From Beta vulgaris subsp. vulgaris (taxonomy: Eukaryota > Streptophyta > Magnoliopsida > Caryophyllales > Amaranthaceae): a DNA stretch of 64,000 nucleotides. The stretch's first letter is position 1, and each line of letters begins with the position of its first letter. Location of the stretch: contig NC_079208.1 of the NCBI RefSeq assembly GCF_026745355.1, forward strand, positions 16,886,935 through 16,950,934. Reading direction: 5' to 3'. Shown here piece after piece: positions 57,481-64,000 of the stretch. The notes under the pieces are model-generated. The model worked only from the letters and a program-made list of their open reading frames with translations. It did not search any database and was not told where the DNA came from. The translations under genes were made by a program, and so were the position numbers.

Positions 57481-59859
57481 ATCTAGTCTATCTTATATGT
57501 ATCTTCGTATATTTTAAGATTTTTTCCTTTCCTTTTCACAGGGCCTGCATGAGATTTTGTTGTTAATGAAAAGAGACCTGGACATTGTGTCTTCCCATTA
57601 TATTGATCGATTGTCGAAAGCAAAGAGTATGCGCAGTAACGCAGAAAATAAAGGGAAAAATAATATACATGTTTCTGATTCTCCTACTTTGTCTCCAACT
57701 CCGGCTTTTGTTCATGAAGATGCATGGCAAGTGTATATTGATAATGTCACAGATTTTTTTTTCTGCTATGAAGAAAGCTGTTGATGATATGCCAACTTTC
57801 CAATTACTCTCTCAGTCTGAAAATGAGTTATTAATTGGTGCCAAGGGTCCGGATGTTTCTTCCCCATCCTTTGTTGACATTTCAATTATTGGAGATGAGT
57901 GTGCTAAGTCGTGTTCTCATATGGACGAAATCAACAAGGAGAGAGATGGTTGTGTTAGATCTCCAATGTCTTGGTTGCGTACATCTTCTAATAGTCATAA
58001 TGTCAACAATGATGGTCTTGGTTCTACATATAATTGTGGGATTCAAAATGTCCCTGCCACTTTGGTTTCAAAATTTACGCGCCAAAATGTATCTTTATTA
58101 TTATACATGCCATCCTTCCGGAAACATGTAGTTGATTATTGTATGGTAGATCACAATAAAACTTTGGCAAAGAGGTAAACATTATTACCTACATCATACT
58201 TCATTATTTTCTTTATTTTATATTATTTTTGTTAACTTTCTATATATAATTTTTACAGTCAAATTATTGCTTCTTTTGGAGAAAACCACTTTGTTACGCG
58301 AGAAGATTTTTTAAGTTTGGCAACCAATGAAATGATCACCACAACTGTTATTGAGGGTTGGAGTTTGTTGATGAACTATGTGGAGTCAGTCGAAGATTCT
58401 TCACCTCGACGCATATTTTTCGGCCTTAATCATGTGGTAATCTCTTCAATATTCTCCTTTTAAAATCCTTTTGAAATCTTATGACTAGTCAAAAAGGTAT
58501 TTTAAATTGAATTTCAATAGATTATGGATGCTTGATAAGCCTAGGGACTCTAGGCATAAAATAAGTTGCTACATAGCATATAGATCACCTATATTTAATA
58601 GAGATAACAAGCATATTTTATTCATAAATGAATAAAAATAAAAAAGGCCCAAGTTCAACTAGGTGAGTGTAGTCAGAAGAAAAAAACAAAGAAATGACTC
58701 TTTAACACACTTTATTAAGCTACGCAATTTCATAAGAGCAAGAATGATAATTATAAACCTTCTGTGACTTCTTATTTTTCCCTTCATCAACTTCAGGTTA
58801 AATACCATGGCCTATAGCGCTATTCAGTAATTCATATAAATGTTATCGTTTTTTTTATACCGTGTATACATTATTTTTATTACAAGTTATATGTGATATT
58901 TTTAGGGTCCTTTGATAAATATTACGGAGAAACATGACGAAACTGAAGATGTTGCATTATTGAGTGAGCTATTTTCTTCATGGGATATTTGGATCTCATG
59001 TAACAAAGTCAAATGTGATCTTCATAATGTTGATTTGGTATGTCTTTCGTCCTTCTTTTTATAATGTTCTTTTTTATATATATTTATTTATTTAATAACT
59101 CAATTTGTTCAATTTGTGGGTCGCAGATATTCGTTCCACTCTTGTACATGGAACACTACTTTATTGTTGTGATCAACTTCATACACAAAAGAGTGGATTA
59201 TCTGGATAATAGAGTCTATGGAAATTGGAATGATTCTCACTTCAAGAAGCTTGCCATTAGTATAGTAAGATTTATTATATTTATAGGTCTTCTGTTCTTA
59301 TTTGTTATTAGTACGTTTAAGCTTTATTGGTTGGTTATTTTTCTCTACAGTTATTTATCTATATATTTTTTTTGCAGCGCTATAATATGAGTGATTATTT
59401 GGATAAATTTGATCATCCATTGGCTGCTGATTTAGTTTCATATGATCTCATTAATGTCAAGTTTCCATGGCAAACAAGTAAGCCAACCTTGGACTGTGGT
59501 GTTTTTGCAATGGTTCACATGTTGAACTATGATGGAGAAATATTTGAGTCTCAGCTTGACAACGCCAAGATAAGGCGCACAATGAGAGCTGAAATATGTG
59601 CAGCCCTTGTTTTGTGTGATATCAATAATATTAGGAAGGATATCATCCCAAAGATTCATGAGTTCAATGAGATAAAGGCTTCTATTCGAGACAAGTTGTG
59701 GATGATTTACAAGGAACAAGACAATATACGGAAAGAAACAGCTCGTTTGAAGGTGTAGAGTAAACATATAATTCATGAAGCTGCAGCTAAATAATTCTCA
59801 CATATTTACAAGTATTTTTTTCCACTTTTGTAGAGGGATAGTGTTACACCAATGCATGT

Positions 59860-60250
59860 TTGGAGTTATGTCAATTCTTTTATAGAGTTATAATATATCA
59901 AAGGGCCCTCAATAGAGTTATGATAAAAAAAATTATGAATTAGAATTATAACTCTAATCAAATATTCTTATAACTCTAATCAAAGACTCTTATAACTCTG
60001 TTTAGAAGTATATTACAAGTAATGCCATAACTATAATTATAACTATTATGTCTAGTGCTATTACTCAAAAACTTTATAACTCTAATTAGTAATTGCTATA
60101 ACTCTAATCAAATACTTCTATAACTCTAATTAGCATTCTTAATAAGTAATGTCATAATTAGTAATTCATATAACTCGAATAAAATACTCCTATAACTCTA
60201 ATTAAATACTCTTATAACTCTAATCAAAGACCTAACTCTATTTAGAAATT
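59860..60250 (+). repeat. MULE repeat block 4, downstream of Ulp1
   Basis: Forward units (ATAACTCTAATTAGTAATT, CAAATACTTCTATAACTCTAA) start about 120 bp after the Ulp1 stop codon and end near the captured subtilase fragment. Confidence 0.85.
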
Positions 60251-60347
60251 AGAGTACAAAGAAGGGTAAGAATGATTTTACTTTCATATTTATAAAGTTT
60301 GCAACATCGCATTTCCTTTTTATTCTAATTATAATAACAATAATACA

Positions 60348-60599
60348 TTAATATATAAAAAAAAAACACCAACTATCTATATTAGCTATTAGTTCTTCAC
60401 CATTTTCAGCTGTGTTAGCCAGGATCATTCCCACACCGCCAGCTTGTTTAACTGCATCACCCTTGGCAACTCGAGCAGTATCTCCTCTGTCAAATATCAC
60501 CATTTTTCCTGCTGCTTTTGATGAATCAAGCTCACCTGTAACACAGTAACACCCCACAATACTTGGTTTTAAGGCCTTGGAAATTCTACAGCCAAACAT
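60348..60599 (-). pseudogene. Captured subtilase PA-domain fragment
   Basis: On minus the frame gives [20 protein letters not shown] followed by [20 protein letters not shown] and [12 protein letters not shown]. This is the protease-associated (PA) domain inserted in plant subtilisin-like serine proteases, where SGKIVxCDRG and [11 protein letters not shown] are the landmark phrases. Only about 60 residues remain; the catalytic Asp, His, Asn and Ser segments are absent. It sits between the convergent Ulp1 and transposase genes, flanked by a 15-bp direct repeat AACTATCTATATTAG (60371-60385 inside the left edge, 60749-60763 at right). Interpreted as a host exon picked up by the MULE. Confidence 0.85.
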
Positions 60600-60800
60600 G
60601 ATTTAGCTATAACAGTATACATATAACATGACATTGTCATCACATTAGATCTTTATTGATCTTGAATACATTAGGCTTGGCAAGACAGTTCTCTTCACAT
60701 TAGGAAAGAATATATGAATAATCCGCGTGTAGCATCATTTTGTAAAAAAACTATCTATATTAGGATTCATAAAAATTTCAGATTATTTAATCAAATTACC

Positions 60801-63503
60801 TTAAGTTTGTTGATTTCGATAAGGACAATTCCTTGCATCATGATTGACCATTTTATTGCATAGTCGACACCTTCTTAGTGGTTTTTGTTGCTTCTCAATA
60901 GTCTTTTCTTTCACAGATTTGAGCCTCTTCCTACCCTTGTTGTTGGCTTTCTCAGGAACTTTTATAGTTACCTCGTTTGGAGCACTACATCCTATTAATT
61001 CTTGAATGACTTGGTCTTTTGTCATTGACGTATTATCCTCACCCGATTTAATGGATTTCCTGAAGCCTCTTAGATTTTCAATTAGAGCATCAATATCTTC
61101 ATCCCTTTCTTTAACGAGACCAATGGTTGTATATATTTCAGTCCACAATTCACCTAATTTTATCTGCTTCATTTCTACCTTTCCACAATCTTTAGGAAAA
61201 TTTTCACCAAACTCATGAATATGACTTTTGTGTGCTTCCTTCGTCCATCGAGTGAGGATGTATTTATCGGGCAACTTATTCAAATGTTTGGCCTTGTAAA
61301 CCCAAAGAACATGCCTACATACCAATCCAACTCTCTCGAATAGTGAACATGAACATATGGCATCGAAATTCATTGGATCTAAAGTGACCTCATAATTCTT
61401 CTTCTTTCTATCTTCAGTGATAGTAATGTATTCCATTCCATCCCTAATTTCAGACCTTGCATGACCACATGTGAAACATGCTGCACTCACTTCTTCTTGA
61501 AATAGGTAAAAGATTACATGGGTGTATACTTTAGAGACGCTTGCTTCCATCGGCCAAGGGGTGATAAGTTGAGGGTAGGAAGTGTCGTTATCTTTGTTCA
61601 AACTGCTTTGAGCATGTCTTTGTTATTGTACAGCCGTTTGGAAACGCAACCAGAACTCAACCAATGTAGCACATGGACTATTGAAATTACCATAAAAACT
61701 ATTCTGGCTCTCTGATCTTTGTGTTGTGCGGATTAAGCCAGCCATTGGTTTCTCTTTGAAATATGTTGGGATCCAAGACTCCTTTATGTTGAATATGTCA
61801 TTAAGCCACTTATTTTGCTGCAGATTGAATTCTTGTATGACTTCATTCCACTTATCAACAAACTCTTGTGGCTCTAATTCTTTATCCCAAACACAAGCAT
61901 TTATCTTCTTGAGGAAATCTTTTTCTTTATTTCTTCCAGCTATCCCCACCATGTCATTAGGTTCCGACTCTTCTAACCCTTCTGTATCAGTTGAGTTTGT
62001 AATCTGTATGTCTTTCCCTTTCCCCACCTTGTCAGTAAGTTTTCCCATAATATGCCACATGCAGAATTTTTGTTGTGCATCATTGAATACTTTTGGGAAA
62101 GCTTTCTTCATTGCAGGATCCTGGTCAGTGATAATAAAGTTTGGTTCCTTATTGCCCATAGCTTGTTTGAATTTTTCAAAAACCCACACAAAAGAATTGT
62201 CATTCTCTCTTGATGTCAAAGCAGCACCAAAAATCACAGACCTATGAAAAGGAAAGGAAAAAATCTTAAAATATACGACGGAGATACATAAAAGATAGAC
62301 TAGACTGAGAAATTATAGTTACAGGAGTATATGATTAGAGTTATATGCATTACTAATTAGAGTTACAAGAGTATTTGATTAGAGTTATATGAATTACTAA
62401 TTATAGTTACATGAGTATATGATTAGAGTTATATGCATTACTAATTAGAGTTACAGGTGTATTTGATAGAGTTATATGAATTACTAATTAGAGTTACAAG
62501 AGTATTTGATTAGAGTTACATGAGTAACTAATTGGAGTTGCAGGAGTATTTTACTAGTCATAAGAGTTATATGAATTACCTTTTATGATGGTCAATCCCT
62601 GTAAATGGGCAGAATACCAAGTTGTACATGTTTGTTCCATACGTAGCATCAAACGAGACAACATCTCCAAAAGCAAAGTAATTTCTCCTACACAAAGCAT
62701 CGGCCCAAAACACTCTATGCAAACCTTCTTTCGCATTAGCTACATAGTCAAAGAAAAATCCACTATTCATCTCCTTTTGTCTACTTAAGGTGCTTATAAA
62801 CATATCAGCATCATGTTCTCCAATAATGTATGCTCTAACATCCCGTGCAAAGTTTTTGAAGTCGCCAACAGTTGCTCCAACATTTTCATAACCACCAACC
62901 TTCTCCTTATACATTCGGTACGTCTTTATTGCTCCAATATTGAGTTTAGAGTTATCAATTATCATTTTTTTTTATACATCGTCAAATTTCTTTTCAACTT
63001 TTGGAATTGTCCTTCTTCAGGACTTAGTAGCTTGTGGTTATGTCCTTCATGAAAAGACCAAACTCGATACTTCCCTTTCTCATGAAGTCGGAAAACAATC
63101 TTGGCTTTGCAACCAACCCGTGTAAGTTTTCTCCTCCTCTTTTGAGTTGGGGAAATTGGCTCAACCGACTCAATATTAGTTGTGTGATTTGCTGCAGCCA
63201 CTGCCTTCACTCCTTGCTTGTTACACAAAATGTATTTGAATACAATAGTGCCATCCTTTGCTCGAGTCTCGGTAGACATTCTAGTATTAAATCCACATGC
63301 TACAGCATATATATTATAAAAGTCTATTGCATCTTTAAGACTGTCGAAAATCTGCCCAACTTTAGGAATTAATTCTGCTGGAACAACTCGAGTGAACTCA
63401 TGTTCTTCTCATGGGGTGATGTTCGTACTTTGCTTAGGTGGTGTAGACAGATTTAATGAGGCAATGTTTATGCTTTGCGTAGAGTTACTAGTTCCTGCCT
63501 CTG
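60801..63503 (-). pseudogene. FAR1-type MULE transposase
   Basis: Exons on minus: 63503-62580 and 62241-60801 (stop). Order of domains: FAR1 DNA-binding zinc domain (IFDSLKDAIDFYNIYA, CGFNTR, GCKAKIVFRL, HEGHNH), MULE catalytic core with Asp in VVSFDATYGTN, Asp in FIITDQDPAMKKAF and Glu in TTQRSESQNSFYG, then a SWIM zinc finger (CSCSLFERVGLVCRH) and a C-terminal CCHC-like CRLCNKMVNHDARNC. This is the FAR1/FHY3-related (Jittery-like) transposase class. Lesions: in-frame TGA at 63409-63411, in-frame TAA at 61623-61625, and a frame break at a 9-T run (62965-62973). The 338-bp intron 62242-62579 consists of MULE repeats. An upstream acceptor near 63504 implies another exon to the right. Confidence 0.92.
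62300..62579 (-). repeat. MULE repeat block 5, forming a transposase intron
   Basis: Units ATTAGAGTTACAGGAGTATTTGATTAGAGTTATATGAATTACTA read on + are the reverse complement of the family, that is, sense relative to the transposase. The block fills the intron, and its last unit supplies the 5' splice site (minus: AAAG/GTAATTCATATAAC). Confidence 0.88.
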
Positions 63504-63539
63504 CATATTAAATAGGTAAGTCAACAATTTAGAATTAAA

Positions 63540-64000
63540 GTATTGCACACATAAATTCCTATAACTCTAATCAAGAGTGTCTATAACTGTAATAATCATT
63601 TCATATAACTCTAACTACTCACTAACTGTAAAGAAGTCTTGCTATGTAATTAGTAATGCCATAACTATAATTGGAACTCTTATCACTAGTCAAATACTCA
63701 TGTAACTCTAATTAGTAATTCATATAACTCTAATCAAATATTCCTATAACTCTAATTAGAACGTACATAACAAGAAATGCCATAACTATAATTACATCTA
63801 TTATTACATGTCAAATAATCATATAACTCTAATTAGTAATTCCTATAACTCTTATCAAATAAACTTATAACTCTAATTAAGACGTACATACCAAAATAAT
63901 GATATACCTATAATTATTACTCTTATGACTACTCAAAATACCCCTATAACTCTAATTAGTAATTCGTATAACTCTTATTAAATACTACTACAACTCTAAT
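63540..64000 (+). repeat. MULE repeat block 6, running off the window
   Basis: Forward units (ATAACTCTAATTAGTAATTCATATAACTCTAATCAAATATTCC) lie upstream of the transposase coding exons, antisense relative to it. The block continues past the right edge. Confidence 0.85.

Larger units (their letters stand above)
55034..59758 (+). pseudogene. Ulp1-type cysteine protease gene of the MULE
   Basis: Ulp1 (C48) enzymes cleave SUMO or ubiquitin-like proteins; the role of MULE-borne copies is unknown. Exons: 55098-56054 (N-terminal domain of plant transposon Ulp1 proteins, e.g. DVNDIGFGGLCNL, VHEVFLLPMGDYEVEE), 57542-58174, 58259-58436, 58906-59037, 59127-59264 and 59378-59758. All junctions have GT-AG and matching phase. 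The catalytic set is intact: His 59154-59156 (YMEHYFIVVIN), Asp 59205-59207 (DYLDNRV), Gln 59471-59473 (WQTSKP) and Cys 59495-59497 (LDCGVF). The natural ATG (55034) is in another frame from the first exon body, and a 9-T run (57754-57762) shifts the frame in exon 2. A CT-rich leader exon ending at 53482 may belong to it. Total about 800 codons. Confidence 0.88.
53225..64000. mobile_element. Large Ulp1-carrying Mutator-like element (right end outside window)
   Basis: The element contains an Ulp1-type protease gene (+), a FAR1-type MULE transposase gene (-), fragments of a PPR gene and of a subtilase, and six blocks of one degenerate repeat. MULEs that carry Ulp1-like peptidase genes are known in plants (the Kaonashi/KI group of Arabidopsis is an example). 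The left end is placed near 53225 because a CT-rich leader and donor (GTAAGT at 53483) start there. Terminal inverted repeats cannot be tested as the right end is not in the window. Both genes carry lesions, so this copy is probably immobile by itself. Confidence 0.75.

Noticed and set aside
56330..64000. Regularly spaced short repeats as a CRISPR-like array
   Set aside because: Units are degenerate, spacers are themselves repeat variants, orientation flips, and the context is a plant transposon.
53270..64000. The Ulp1 gene as a host SUMO protease
   Set aside because: Its N-terminal domain, the neighbouring transposase and the captured fragments mark it as a transposon gene.

Overview
The window is nuclear DNA of a flowering plant, most likely a eudicot. 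It has large spliced genes, TE-filled introns, Stowaway and PIF/Harbinger-like MITEs, hAT elements, chromovirus (Tekay/Del) and Tat-lineage Ty3/gypsy retrotransposons, and an Ulp1-carrying Mutator-like element. I cannot name the species from sequence alone. A run of N (1329-2325) marks an assembly gap.

Only two ordinary host genes are convincing. A P/U-type cyclin gene lies on + (three coding exons between 7912 and 15064). A single-Myb-histone telomere-repeat-binding protein of the TRB family lies on - (five coding exons between 27810 and 20280). Both have very long introns swollen by insertions. The cyclin gene holds a Stowaway MITE, a 1.05 kb element with TIR GGCCCTGTTTGG and two further MITEs. 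TRB intron 3 holds a deleted gypsy element. Between the two genes sit a poly(A) retroposon (about 15.4-16.1 kb) and a complete, very young, non-autonomous LTR element on - (16270-18816, TSD CTTTT, LTRs differing at only two sites).

From about 29.6 to 52.2 kb the DNA is a retrotransposon mosaic. An unknown Pro-rich, tandemly repeated fragment is fused to a Tekay integrase-chromodomain remnant. A 2.47 kb LTR follows, and directly behind it a second Tekay internal region (PBS, an extra acidic ORF, gag, protease, start of RT). Two hAT elements with clean 8-bp TSDs interrupt this region. The Tekay pol then breaks off inside RT and joins a Tat-lineage pol (protease, RT, RNase H, second RNase H, integrase). 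Two antisense genes follow, each with an N-terminal domain resembling the putative gypsy-type transposon family and a coiled-coil tail. They belong to two different Tat elements, each closed by an LTR.

From about 53.2 kb to the right edge runs one large, decayed Mutator-like element. It carries an Ulp1-type cysteine protease gene (+) and a FAR1-type MULE transposase gene (-), arranged convergently, plus captured pieces of a PPR gene and of a subtilase PA domain. Its non-coding parts, including introns, are filled with one degenerate repeat family (core ATAACTCTAATTAGTAATTC). The array orientation is mirrored around the two genes, and one transposase intron consists almost only of that repeat. 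A deleted relative on the opposite strand at about 4.4-7.2 kb keeps an Ulp1-linker fragment but a different repeat family. This pair is the most unusual thing in the window.
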